Origin: CAVSRC01 sp963732845
Lineage (GTDB): Bacteria; Pseudomonadota; Alphaproteobacteria; Rhizobiales; Kaistiaceae
NCBI GenBank assembly: GCA_963732845.1
Contig: CAVTBE010000005.1
Span: forward strand, 248,001-312,000
DNA: 64,000 nucleotides
Direction: 5' to 3'
Shown in pieces: positions 19,320-27,935 of this stretch. Below the pieces are notes generated by a model. That model had not been told where the DNA came from. It saw nothing but the letters and a program-made list of their open reading frames with translations, and made no database searches. The translations under genes were made by a program, and so were the position numbers. Positions within the stretch are counted from its first letter, which is position 1. Every line of letters starts with the position of its first letter.

Positions 19320-19816
19320 TTTGCCTCGGCTGCCTTCGCCTTGACGCTGTCGGCCGTTTCGCCCCAGCGGCCCTTCGCCTTCAGCGCATCGACCACTTCC
19401 TTCGGCATGTAGCGCTCGTCATGCTTGGCAAGCACGGTGTCGGCGTCGAGTGAATGCTCGGCGGTCAGCGTCCCCTCGGTCACCACCCCCTGCCCTTCGC
19501 GGAAGAGATCGGGGAGGATGCCGGTAAAGGTGACCGGCACCTCGGCGCTGCCGTCGGTGACGACGAAGCTCACCTTGCCGTCGGCGCCTTTCTTGAGGCT
19601 GCCGTCCTCGACCATGCCGCCGAGGCGGACGCGGGTTCCCGGCGGCAGCTTGCCTTCGGCGACGTCGGTCGGCGAGTTGAAGAAGACGATCTTGTCGGAA
19701 AGCGCATAGAGGATCAGCCCGGCGGCAATCGCCAGAACGACCCCGGCAAGGCCGATCAGCATCAGCCGCCGCTGCTTGCGCGTCATTCCCGTCCGGCGCG
19801 GTACAGCCATCGTCAT
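19316..19816 (-). CDS. ccmE: Cytochrome c maturation haem chaperone CcmE (CycJ)
   Basis: A periplasmic haem chaperone anchored by one N-terminal helix (LMLIGLAGVVLAIAAGLILYAL). It binds haem covalently through the His of LAKHDERYMP, which is present, with the conserved Tyr four residues on. The beta-barrel OB-fold domain includes VRLGGMVEDGS and VTFTGILPDLFREGQG. The ATG at 19816 overlaps the ccmI stop by 4 nt; a further ATG ten codons on (MTRKQRR) is also possible. Confidence 0.95.
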   Translation of the reverse strand: MTMAVPRRTGMTRKQRRLMLIGLAGVVLAIAAGLILYALSDKIVFFNSPTDVAEGKLPPGTRVRLGGMVEDGSLKKGADGKVSFVVTDGSAEVPVTFTGILPDLFREGQGVVTEGTLTAEHSLDADTVLAKHDERYMPKEVVDALKAKGRWGETADSVKAKAAEAK

Positions 19817-20949
19817 TCCGGTACCCCCGCGGCCTTCGCCGCCTCGTTGACCCCGGCCAGCGCCGTGGCATCGCCGGAAAGCGCGTCGCGCGCCTTGGCG
19901 AGCGCCGCCTTGGCCTCGTCCGCCTTGCCGAGCACCATATAGGAGCGGATCAGGCGTGCCCAACCGGCACCGTCGGCCGGATTGGCGTCGAGCTTGGCGG
20001 CAAGCTGCGCCACCATCCCCTCGATCATCGCCGTGCGGTCGGAAGCCGACATCTCGCCGGCTGCCTTGACATCATCGGCGGTCGGTCCGGATGGCGCCGC
20101 GCCGTCGGTCGTGGCGGTCGCCGTGCCACCTTCGAGCTTGGCCAGCTCGCCTTCGGCCACCGACACCCAGGGGGCGGTCTTCGGCGCGCCGTCGAGAAGC
20201 GCCTTCCAGGCGGCGATCGCCGCGTCCGTCTTGCCGTCCTGGCCGAGCGCCAGCGCCAGATAGAAGCGCGGCCTGACCGCCGCCGGATCGAGCTTGGCGG
20301 CGCGCTCGAAGGCGGCGCGGGCGTCGGCGGTCACCGTGCCGCCATGGGCGCCGACGATCGCCTCGCCGAGATCCGACTCGCTGTCGGCGGTGGAGCCGAC
20401 CAGCCGGATGACGTTGGTGTAGGCCTTGACCGCATCGTCGAAGCGGCCGACGCGCATGTAGACCGGCGCCAGCACCTGCCAGCCCTTGGGGTCGTCCGGA
20501 TTGGCGGCGAGATGCGCCTCGATGCGAGCGACCAGGGTGGGAATGTCCTGCTGGTTGACCGGCGCACTGAGCCGCGCGGCCAATGGCTCACCCGGCATCT
20601 CGGGCGAACCGACGAACAGGTAAAAGGCAAGGGCTGCCAGCGGCATGGCGATGATGGTGTAGGTGGCGAAGCGACGCCCGCCGGCGCTGTCCGCGGTGGC
20701 GTCGTCTGCCGCCTCGTGGCCGGCGCGGATCAGGCGGCGGGAAATCTCGGTGCGCGCCGCCTCGGCCTCGGTCTCGCCGATGACGCCACGGTCGAGGTCG
20801 CGCTCGACCTCGCCGAGCTGGTCGCGATAGATCGCCAGTGCCTGACCGCGCTCCGAGCGGGCCGCACGGGAGGCCCGGTAGAGCGGCGCAAGCACCGCAA
20901 GAGACGTGGCGGCCGCGAGAACGGCCATGGCGATCCAGAGGGCAATCAT
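19813..20949 (-). CDS. ccmI: Cytochrome c biogenesis protein CcmI (CycH)
   Basis: Binds apocytochrome c C-termini and delivers them to the CcmF/H synthetase. The 378-residue protein has two transmembrane helices (MIALWIAMAVLAAATSLAVL and about residues 98-116, near TIIAMPLAALAFYLFVG) flanking a cytoplasmic leucine-zipper-like region (YRDQLGEVERDLDRGVI), then TPR repeats in the periplasm (GWQVLAPVYMRVGRFDDAVKAY and GWARLIRSYMVLGKADEA). First gene of the ccm operon. Confidence 0.94.
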   Translation of the reverse strand: MIALWIAMAVLAAATSLAVLAPLYRASRAARSERGQALAIYRDQLGEVERDLDRGVIGETEAEAARTEISRRLIRAGHEAADDATADSAGGRRFATYTIIAMPLAALAFYLFVGSPEMPGEPLAARLSAPVNQQDIPTLVARIEAHLAANPDDPKGWQVLAPVYMRVGRFDDAVKAYTNVIRLVGSTADSESDLGEAIVGAHGGTVTADARAAFERAAKLDPAAVRPRFYLALALGQDGKTDAAIAAWKALLDGAPKTAPWVSVAEGELAKLEGGTATATTDGAAPSGPTADDVKAAGEMSASDRTAMIEGMVAQLAAKLDANPADGAGWARLIRSYMVLGKADEAKAALAKARDALSGDATALAGVNEAAKAAGVPE

Positions 20950-21018
20950 GTGTGTGGAACGGTCAATACAATCGACGCCTGTGGCTTTACTGTGGACAAA
21001 GCGTCGCGGGAAGCCCTG

Positions 21019-21417
21019 TCAGCCCACCGTCTGCCAGTTTCCGTCGGTCTTGCGGCAGGCGGTTCCGCGGCCGGTCTCGGGGTGCCCGTCGATGGTGATC
21101 ACGTGAACATATTCCCGGCAGGTGGTGTCGTTGACCTTGTAGGGCGATCCCGGCACGACCTCGCCATAGCGGCCGGTCAGGCTGTCGCTCCACGGCGTGG
21201 TGGCGCCGGTACGGCCGTATTCCAGCGCCCGGTATTCAGCGGCCAGCGCCCGGCCACGGTCACCGGAGCTGAGGGCCTTGCCGATCTGCTTGCCGGCCAG
21301 GCCACCGACAATCCCCGGCGAACCGCCGGCGATCGAGCCGACGATCGCGCCGGAATCGGCACAGCCGACGAGCGCCAGAATCACTCCGGCAACCGCGATG
21401 CCCTTCACGCGATTCAT
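21019..21417 (-). CDS. Outer-membrane lipoprotein of the surface-antigen (17 kDa, glycine-zipper) type
   Basis: A 132-residue predicted lipoprotein with lipobox LVGC at about residue 19, a glycine-rich zipper segment (GAIVGSIAGGSPGIVGGLAGKQIGK) and a C-terminal domain with two cysteines (TTCREYV and GTACRKTDGNW). This arrangement fits the rickettsial 17 kDa surface antigen/RT0821 family; the function in this group is not established. It lies between feuQ and ccmI. Confidence 0.82.
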   Translation of the reverse strand: MNRVKGIAVAGVILALVGCADSGAIVGSIAGGSPGIVGGLAGKQIGKALSSGDRGRALAAEYRALEYGRTGATTPWSDSLTGRYGEVVPGSPYKVNDTTCREYVHVITIDGHPETGRGTACRKTDGNWQTVG

Positions 21418-21503
21418 CCGACCCGCTCCAGTCCCCTTGCCCGGCCTTGAATCACCGTTCCATCTGCCAATGGCCGAAATGAGACGTTTTGGCAAATCTT
21501 CCC

Positions 21504-22883
21504 TCATGCCGCCGGCAGCTCCACAACGGCGCACAGCCCGCCGATGCGGGCGCGGTCGAAGCGCAGTTTCCCGCGATACATGGCGACCAGATCGGTGACG
21601 ATGGACAGCCCGAGCCCCGAGCCGGGCTTGGTCTCGTCGAGCCGGTGGCCGCGCGCCGCGACCTCGGCGATCTCCTCGCCGGTCAGGCCGGGCCCGTCGT
21701 CGTCGATGTGCAGTTCCAGCCGGCCAGGATCGTCGAGGCCGTCCGGCGGGCGATAGGCCGCCGTCACCGAAACCTTGGTCCGCGCCCACTTGCAGGCATT
21801 GTCGACGAGATTGCCGACGATTTCCTCGAAGTCCTGCTGCTCGCCGCGGAAGCGGGCGCCGTCGGGCACGTCGCTGATCAGCTTGATGCCGCGCTCGCCA
21901 TGCAGGCGGCTCATGACCCGCACCAGCCGGTCGATCACCGGCTCGACCTCGGTGACCACGCCGATGACGTCGCTCTGGGCGGCGATGCGGGCGCGGTCGA
22001 GATAGTGGTTGACCTGCCGGTGCATTAGTTCGGTCTGTTCGACGATTTTCGCCGCCGCCGGGTCGCGGCTCGCCCGCGCCTCGTTGATGACGACGCTGAG
22101 CGGCGTCTTGAGGGCGTGGGCGAGATTGCCGACCTGGGTACGGGCGCGGTCGACAACCTCCTGATTCGATTCAAGAACCGCGTTCAACTCTTTGACCAGA
22201 GGGGAGATTTCGGCGGGGAAGTCGCCTTCGATGCGGGCCCGCTTGCCGCTTCTCAGCTCGCTCAGCGCGCGGCGCACGTGGTCGAGCGGCCTGAGGCCCC
22301 AGCGGATCTGGATGAGGGTGGCGGCGATGAGGCCGATGCCGAAGACGGCCAGCGTGATGGCCACGCTGGTGCCGAAGGCGGCGACCTGGCCGTTGAGTTC
22401 GCCGGCGTCGCCGGCAACCACCAGGATCACCGGGGGGCGCTTCTCGAATGTGACGGTGCGCTTGAGAAAGCGCAGCGACTGCTTGTCGGGGCCGACCAGC
22501 GATCCGGCGGTCACGCCATTCTCGACCTTGGTACCGGTCCCCTTGCTGGCGTCGATAGTATCGGAGAACAGCGAGCCGGAGGCGAGCACGACATTGCCGG
22601 TGGCGCTGTCGCGCACCTGCCAGTACCAGCCGGAATAGAGCAGCTCGAAGCGCTGCTCGCCGAGATTGCCAGGATCGCTGAAGGGTTGGCCGGGGTCCTG
22701 CGCGGAGAGGCTGCCGATCAGCGTGCTCAGATAGACGCTCAACCGCTGGTCGAAGCCGTTCTCGACGGTGGAGCGATAGAGCGAGACGAGAATCAGGCCG
22801 GCCGCGACCAGCGCCACCACGGCCCACAGCGTCGCGGCGACGATCAGGCGCGAAGCAAGCGAACGAGGGCCTTTCACCGCCAT
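21504..22883 (-). CDS. feuQ: FeuQ-like sensor histidine kinase
   Basis: A 459-residue kinase. TM1 is at about residues 14-36, a periplasmic sensor of about 140 residues follows, TM2 is near ITLAVFGIGLIAATL, then HAMP, HisKA with His in GNLAHALKTPLSV, and HATPase (NLVDNACKWA, DDDGPGL, GSGLGLSIV). The His-Ala-Leu-Lys-Thr-Pro variant and the PhoQ-type domain order fit FeuQ. The order feuP-feuQ-cycHJKL-degP matches Sinorhizobium meliloti, where FeuPQ controls cyclic beta-glucan export (ndvA) and osmoadaptation. ATG at 22883 (MAVKGPRSL) was chosen over 22955. Confidence 0.88.
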   Translation of the reverse strand: MAVKGPRSLASRLIVAATLWAVVALVAAGLILVSLYRSTVENGFDQRLSVYLSTLIGSLSAQDPGQPFSDPGNLGEQRFELLYSGWYWQVRDSATGNVVLASGSLFSDTIDASKGTGTKVENGVTAGSLVGPDKQSLRFLKRTVTFEKRPPVILVVAGDAGELNGQVAAFGTSVAITLAVFGIGLIAATLIQIRWGLRPLDHVRRALSELRSGKRARIEGDFPAEISPLVKELNAVLESNQEVVDRARTQVGNLAHALKTPLSVVINEARASRDPAAAKIVEQTELMHRQVNHYLDRARIAAQSDVIGVVTEVEPVIDRLVRVMSRLHGERGIKLISDVPDGARFRGEQQDFEEIVGNLVDNACKWARTKVSVTAAYRPPDGLDDPGRLELHIDDDGPGLTGEEIAEVAARGHRLDETKPGSGLGLSIVTDLVAMYRGKLRFDRARIGGLCAVVELPAA

Positions 22884-23003
22884 CCGGGATCGATTCCGTT
22901 TCGCGCCCGGCGGGGCGATCCGGCGTCGAGACCGCCGTGGGGCGATGTGGCGCACCGGCCGGGGCGGGAGCGTCGGAACGGTTCCATATGGCTGCGAAAG
23001 GCC

Positions 23004-23675
23004 CTAGGCCGCATCGCCCGGCTCGACGATGCGGTAGCCGAGCCCGCGCACGGTTTCGATGATGTCGGGGGCGATCTTCTTGCGCAGCCGGCCGACAAAG
23101 ACCTCGATGGTGTTGGAATCCCGGTCGAAGTCCTGGTCGTAGAGGTGCTCGATCAGCTCGGTGCGCGACACCACCCGGTCGCGGTGGTGCATCAGATATT
23201 CGAGCACGCGGTATTCGTGGGAGGTGAGCTTGACCGGATTGCCGTCGACGGTCACGCGCCCGGCACGGCTGTCGAGGCGCACGGGTCCGCATTCGATCTC
23301 GTTGGAGGCATGGCCGGCGGCGCGGCGCACCAGCGCCCGGACGCGGGCGAGCACCTCCTCGATGTGGAAGGGCTTGGCGACATAGTCGTCGGCGCCGGCG
23401 TCGATGCCCTGCACCTTGTCGCTCCAGCGGTCGCGGGCGGTGAGGATCAGCACCGGCATGGTGCGGCCGTCGCGCCGCCATTTCTCCAGCACGGAAATGC
23501 CGTCGAGCACCGGCAGGCCGATGTCGAGCACGACCAGGTCGTAGGGTTCGGTGTCGCCGAGGAAATGCCCCTCCTCGCCGTCCGTGGCGCCGTCGACGGC
23601 GTAACCCGCCTCCTTCAGCGCCTCCGAGAGCTGCCGGTTGAGATCGACGTCGTCCTCGACCACCAGAACCCGCAT
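23004..23675 (-). CDS. feuP: FeuP-like OmpR-family response regulator
   Basis: A 223-residue regulator. The receiver starts MRVLVVEDD with Asp in VVLDIGLPVLDG and Lys in DDYVAKPFHIEE. The winged-helix domain includes LTSHEYRVLEYLM and NTIEVFVGRLRKKI and ends VRGLGYRIVEPG. ATG at 23675 was preferred to the GTG one codon upstream. The kinase gene follows after about 120 bp. By analogy with S. meliloti it should act on genes for cyclic glucan export, none of which lies in this window. Confidence 0.9.
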   Translation of the reverse strand: MRVLVVEDDVDLNRQLSEALKEAGYAVDGATDGEEGHFLGDTEPYDLVVLDIGLPVLDGISVLEKWRRDGRTMPVLILTARDRWSDKVQGIDAGADDYVAKPFHIEEVLARVRALVRRAAGHASNEIECGPVRLDSRAGRVTVDGNPVKLTSHEYRVLEYLMHHRDRVVSRTELIEHLYDQDFDRDSNTIEVFVGRLRKKIAPDIIETVRGLGYRIVEPGDAA

Positions 23676-23685
23676 CACTCCTCGC

Positions 23686-23973
23686 CTATCTCCGTGCGCC
23701 TGTCGCTGCGTCGATCGATATCGTCACCACCTTGGCGCCGACCTGAATGTATACCTTGTAGATATATCGGCTCCCGACTTTCTGCAGGCAGGCGTTGACG
23801 ACGACCCCGCCACCGGTCATGGCGCGGATCATGGGCAGGAAATCGGACAGGCCGCGGGGCGCCTCGCTGGGCGGCAGGCAGGCGTCGGCAGCAGATGTCG
23901 GCAAAGTCGTCGCGGCGACGGCCGAGATCATTGCCAGGCCGACGATGAACCCCCGGTAGAACCTTGCCAACAT
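23686..23973 (-). CDS. Small secreted PepSY-like protein, FeuN candidate
   Basis: A 95-residue protein with a signal peptide (FYRGFIVGLAMISAVAATTL, cleavage near TSAA-DA), two cysteines (DACLPP and VNACLQ) that could form a disulfide, and a C-terminal PepSY-like strand (RYIYKVYIQVGAKVVTISIDAATG). It sits 10 bp upstream of feuP on the same strand. In S. meliloti a small periplasmic protein encoded directly upstream of feuPQ, FeuN, restrains FeuQ. Size, location and operon position agree; sequence homology was not tested. Confidence 0.72.
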   Translation of the reverse strand: MLARFYRGFIVGLAMISAVAATTLPTSAADACLPPSEAPRGLSDFLPMIRAMTGGGVVVNACLQKVGSRYIYKVYIQVGAKVVTISIDAATGARR

Positions 23974-24062
23974 CGCGCAGGCATAACCATCTTCAGATGA
24001 ACACCCCCTGAATATCGCCCCCTGAATATCGCCGGAATTGCCGGAATGACAGGGGGGGAGCC

Positions 24063-24476
24063 TCAACCGGCCCGCCGTCCGACGATGGTCCGGGTGATCC
24101 GTTCGCCGCTCTCCGACAGGAAGATCGCAGAAATGATCCAGCCGGACCAATCGCCGATGGGGGCCGGCAGGGCGGCCACGTTCCAGGTGAAATGGAACAG
24201 GGAATCGGCGATCACGGCGGCATAGTAGACCGCCAGCGGATAGGCGAAGGCCGGCCGCATCAGGGCGGTCACCGCTCTGCCCTGCTCGGCGACAAGCACG
24301 TCGCGCTGGGCCTGGCGGCGGCCCAGTTCAGCCTTGACCTGCTCGATCGCCACTTGCGCGGTGATGCGCTCCTTTTCGACCGCGCTGTCGGTTTCGGCCT
24401 TGAGCACGGCCATCGCCTTGTCGAGAAGACCACCGGAAGCAAGCTTCAGCGCGACGCCGACGAGCCAGGCGAGCAT
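24063..24476 (-). CDS. Holin-like membrane protein (3TM holin type)
   Basis: A 137-residue protein with a hydrophobic N-terminal segment, a charged helical stretch rich in Glu, Lys and Arg (residues about 28-66) and two C-terminal hydrophobic segments (FAYPLAVYYAAVIADSLF and WSGWIISAIFLSE). The layout matches phage 3TM holins, which open the inner membrane for endolysin release. Its ATG overlaps the stop of the small membrane gene upstream, and the endolysin gene lies just before that, so the three form a lysis cassette. Confidence 0.7.
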   Translation of the reverse strand: MLAWLVGVALKLASGGLLDKAMAVLKAETDSAVEKERITAQVAIEQVKAELGRRQAQRDVLVAEQGRAVTALMRPAFAYPLAVYYAAVIADSLFHFTWNVAALPAPIGDWSGWIISAIFLSESGERITRTIVGRRAG

Positions 24477-24700
24477 CACAGGCGCTCCTCGAGCCTGTCG
24501 ATTTCCTTGCGGACATTGGGCACCAGCCAGACGAAGAAGCCGGTGACGGCCGCGGCAGCGATGTCGATCAATCCGGAAACCAGATCGCGGACCTGGTCGC
24601 CGACGCCCAGCGCGACCACGTCGAGGCCGGTCCACTGCAGGAAGAGCCGGATCAGGATTGTCGAGATGATGGCGGCGAAGAGCTTGTTGTAGGCGCTCAT
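24476..24700 (-). CDS. Small membrane protein of the lysis cassette
   Basis: A 74-residue protein with two hydrophobic stretches (KLFAAIISTILIRLFLQW and LIDIAAAAVTGFFVWLV) and a charged C-terminus (RKEIDRLEERL). Its stop overlaps the ATG of the holin-like gene by 4 nt. It may be a holin partner, antiholin or GTA accessory protein; no named family was recognised. Confidence 0.65.
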   Translation of the reverse strand: MSAYNKLFAAIISTILIRLFLQWTGLDVVALGVGDQVRDLVSGLIDIAAAAVTGFFVWLVPNVRKEIDRLEERL

Positions 24701-24837
24701 GGTCTTTCCCTCGGCGGTGAGGTTCAGTCCCCTTTCCGCCCAAGAGGCACGGACGGCCGAAGGCCGGACCGGGACCAATAGAAGTGGGAGAAGGTGGCCC
24801 GAAGGGTGAGGATCAGGGCACGATCTTCCGATGGCCC

Positions 24838-25758
24838 TCAGGCGGCGGTGCGTCGTCGCAGGATCACCCCGCGATTGCGCCAGACGACAAAAGCGACGCC
24901 AAGCACAATGGCGATGGTGAGGCCCCACTCGAGCGCGGTGACCAGCGTCGACCAGTCCATCTGGCCGGCCTGCTGCGCCGTCTCGGTGGCGCCGCCGGCG
25001 GCAGTTCCGACGACAGCGCCGCCACCGGCCGCCTGCCCTGCCTGCCTCGCCTCCACGGCGCGGGTGAGCGCTGCGCGCGTGGCGGGCCCAACGACGCCGT
25101 CGACGATTAGGTCGTTTTCCTGCTGGAAGAGCCGGATGGCCGCCAGCGTCGCCGTGCCGGCGATGCCGTCGATGGTGCCGGCGTAAAGGCCGAGCGTGGC
25201 GAGCTGCTGCTGGTAGGCCTTGATGTCGTCGCGGCCGGTCGAGGCCGAAACAGTGCCGCTGCCGTAATCGCCGGTCTCCATGAGCTGCGCCTCGTCGGCG
25301 CGGCGGCGTTGCAGGCCCTTGAGCGTCTTGCCGCCGGCGGTGACGGCCGTTGACCGTAGCAGCGTCGCGGCGGTGGCGATGGCCCGCGCTGCAAGCTGAG
25401 TGGCCCATTTCCACTTGAGCGCCCCCGGCCCGCAGTTGAAGCTCATGTCGGTGGCGGCATCGAACTCGTGTTGCTGGATGCCGGTGCCCCTGAAGCGCTT
25501 CGCCACCGGCGGGGCGTATTCCTCGGCCAGCAGCTTGCCGAGGAGGAAATCGCATTCGGCGTCGCTGATCGTGTCGCCCAGCTTGAGCCTGTGGCCATGC
25601 TGCTTCACCCAATAGTCGGCGAACATTTTCGACAGGCTGGTGAAGCCGATACCGATGGTGATGACGCTGCCGGAATCCTTGTAGGCCTTGTGGACCCGAC
25701 CCTCATGGCGCGACGCGAACGGGATCAGCGCCGGCGAGGCCGTCGTTGCTTCGGTCAT
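24838..25758 (-). CDS. GH24 endolysin (T4-type lysozyme) with peptidoglycan-binding domain and C-terminal anchor
   Basis: A 306-residue muramidase. The catalytic triad has the family spacing: Glu in RHEGR, Asp eight residues later in YKDSGS and Thr after five more in ITIGIGFT. FNCGPGALKWKW belongs to the same domain. A peptidoglycan-binding domain lies at about 190-250 (AYQQQLATLGLYAGTIDGIAG). One hydrophobic helix near the C-terminus (WGLTIAIVLGVAFVVW) is followed by basic residues. The C-terminal membrane anchor is unusual for a released endolysin and may hold it in the inner membrane until the holin acts. ATG at 25758 follows a GAGG site; 25794 is the alternative. Confidence 0.88.
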   Translation of the reverse strand: MTEATTASPALIPFASRHEGRVHKAYKDSGSVITIGIGFTSLSKMFADYWVKQHGHRLKLGDTISDAECDFLLGKLLAEEYAPPVAKRFRGTGIQQHEFDAATDMSFNCGPGALKWKWATQLAARAIATAATLLRSTAVTAGGKTLKGLQRRRADEAQLMETGDYGSGTVSASTGRDDIKAYQQQLATLGLYAGTIDGIAGTATLAAIRLFQQENDLIVDGVVGPATRAALTRAVEARQAGQAAGGGAVVGTAAGGATETAQQAGQMDWSTLVTALEWGLTIAIVLGVAFVVWRNRGVILRRRTAA

Positions 25759-27023
25759 GGTGTGCCTCGGAAGTTTACCTAACGGTATGTCCACGGGCGA
25801 CGGCGAGGAACATGACCGCCCCCATGGTAAGGGCCCGGTCTTGCCTATGTCCGTCCCTTCGCGTCAAACTTGGCCGGAAGAGCCGGTCATCGGGGTGGAT
25901 GCCGGATTCAACAAGAGGCGCGCAACGGTACATGACAAGAACAACATCCAGGCTGTTCCTTGCAATAACATCGGTCCTCGTCATTTACGTCTGTGCTTTA
26001 GTATCTATTCACATCTGGAACCCGGTGCTGGATCTCAAAGTCGCAACCGCCAGCGGGGCCGGCACACGCTATCCTGGGCTGGAAATTCAATTTACGTCAT
26101 TTCCGGTCCTCGTCTCCGCCTTAATTGGCGTGGTCGTTATTGTTTATCTCTACGTCCATGGGCGATCTCCATCGTCTTTCGACCATAGAATACTTGAGCC
26201 AACCCCGAGCAAGCAAGACGGGACGCTTGATCAACGTCCTTCGCCTAATGACCCCGATCCAACACACCACACAGTAGCGCCACTGTCAGCCATAACCCCG
26301 GAATTGTTGGCCGTTTCTTTGGTCGCCTTTCTTACGGCATACGTATATTCATCCCCGCCGCATCTCTGGCAATATCTAACATATGGAAATTTTCGTTCCT
26401 TATGGGTCGACCCAGTCGTCGGTTGGAGCAGTCCATGGAAGGAAACGCTATATTTTCTTCCAAACCTAATCAAGTCAACGTTTCTTCATTTCTTTCCTGT
26501 CGAAGCCACTCCATTCTTTGTTTCTACGTGCCAAGTAATTAGTGCGCTGCTCTTTTTTGATTGTTGCCGACAATTACAATTTTCGTCGTGGCTAAGACTG
26601 GCCGCCACATTTAGCTATATATTCTCAAGTCATCTAATGATTTTTTATCAACCCGCAGAAGACGTCACACTCCTTAATGTATTTAGCCTGTTTGTTGTGA
26701 ATGCATACCTTCGCCGCAACATGCTTGCTTTTGCGCTTGCGACTTCTGTTTTACTTCTTAGCCGCCTGCAGGCACTGACACTTCCGATGGCACTGTTTGT
26801 CGCAGATTCGCACTACAAATATGCGACTTCAAAGGGCTCTTTTCGCAAGCGTTTATTTGATGCAACCGTCGCCAATCGTTTTCTTGTGGTTTCAGGCATC
26901 CTAACCGTTGGCGTTGTAGGGGCATTTCACCTGACATGGTTGTATGAGGGGATCCATTTTCTGCAGGTTACTTCTGTTACAAGTGCTGATTTTCAACCGC
27001 CGAAGGTTATAGACGGGCTTAAG

Positions 27024-27935
27024 AGGCCGTCTTGAAACGCGGCTGTGGGGTGGATGGCCGGGCTCAGATGTGATTCCAAATGGTTGTCGAAGCCTTTGGA
27101 GCCTGTCATGTGGACGCCGACCACCCGGCGGCAGCATAGCCGCGATCATCTGCGCTACGGAAGCGATCTGACGGATCAGGAGTGGGAGATCATCGCCCCG
27201 TTCATGCCGCCTCCGGCCAGGACGGGGCGGCCGAGGCTGTGGACGATGCGCGAGATCATGAACGCCATCTTCTATATGCTGCGGGCTGGCTGCGCTTGGC
27301 GCCTGCTGCCCAAGGACTTTCCGCCCATGACCACGGTCTACGGCTGGTTCCTGCGCTTTCGCCGTCAGGGTCTGTTCAAGACTCTCAACCATCACCTGGT
27401 CATGCGAGACCGCGAGCGGGTCGGGCGTGAGCCTTCTCCTTCGGCGGCGGTCATCGATAGCCAGTCGGTCAAGACGGTCGAGGCCGGCGGGCTCAGGGGC
27501 TATGACGCCGGCAAGAAGATCAAGGGCCGCAAGCGCCACGCCATGGTCGACACCGACGGGCGGGCCCTGGTGATCCAGGCTCATCCGGCCGACATTCAGG
27601 ACCGCGACGGCGCCGTCCTGCTCCTCAAGGTCTCCCGAAAGTCATTCCCCTTCGTCGAACTCGCCTTCGCCGACAGCGCCTACAATGCCGAGCGCGTCAG
27701 AGACGCCACCTCGATCGCCATCGAGATTGTCAAGAAAATCGCCGATCAGGTCGGCTTCCAGGTCCTACCGCGGCGCTGGGTCGTCGAACGCTTCTTCGCT
27801 TGGATCAATCGAAACCGGAGGCTGGCCAAGGACTTCGAAGCCACCATCGCCTCGGCCGAGACTTTCCTCTACGCCGCCGCCGTCATGCTCCTCACGCGAC
27901 GGCTGGCCCGACCATTATGAGTTTCGAGTTGGACT
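27024..27935 (+). mobile_element. IS5-family insertion sequence, about 912 bp
   Basis: Imperfect 15-bp terminal inverted repeats (aggccgtcttgaaac at the left, agtccaactcgaaac at the right read inward, 11 of 15 matching). TTAAG is present on both sides (27019-27023 and 27936-27940), the duplicated target. One intact transposase gene. The insertion splits the A+T-rich membrane protein gene. Confidence 0.88.
27108..27920 (+). CDS. IS5-family transposase
   Basis: A 270-residue DDE transposase. The N-terminal DUF4096-type domain includes DLTDQEWEIIAPFMPPP and RAGCAWRLLPKDFPP. The catalytic domain has the first Asp in AVIDSQSVKT, the second in FADSAYN and Glu in RRWVVERFFAWINRNRRLAKDFE. ATG at 27108 (MWTPTTRRQHSRDHL) is the family start. 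The frame is intact, so the copy may be active. Confidence 0.95.
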   Translation: MWTPTTRRQHSRDHLRYGSDLTDQEWEIIAPFMPPPARTGRPRLWTMREIMNAIFYMLRAGCAWRLLPKDFPPMTTVYGWFLRFRRQGLFKTLNHHLVMRDRERVGREPSPSAAVIDSQSVKTVEAGGLRGYDAGKKIKGRKRHAMVDTDGRALVIQAHPADIQDRDGAVLLLKVSRKSFPFVELAFADSAYNAERVRDATSIAIEIVKKIADQVGFQVLPRRWVVERFFAWINRNRRLAKDFEATIASAETFLYAAAVMLLTRRLARPL

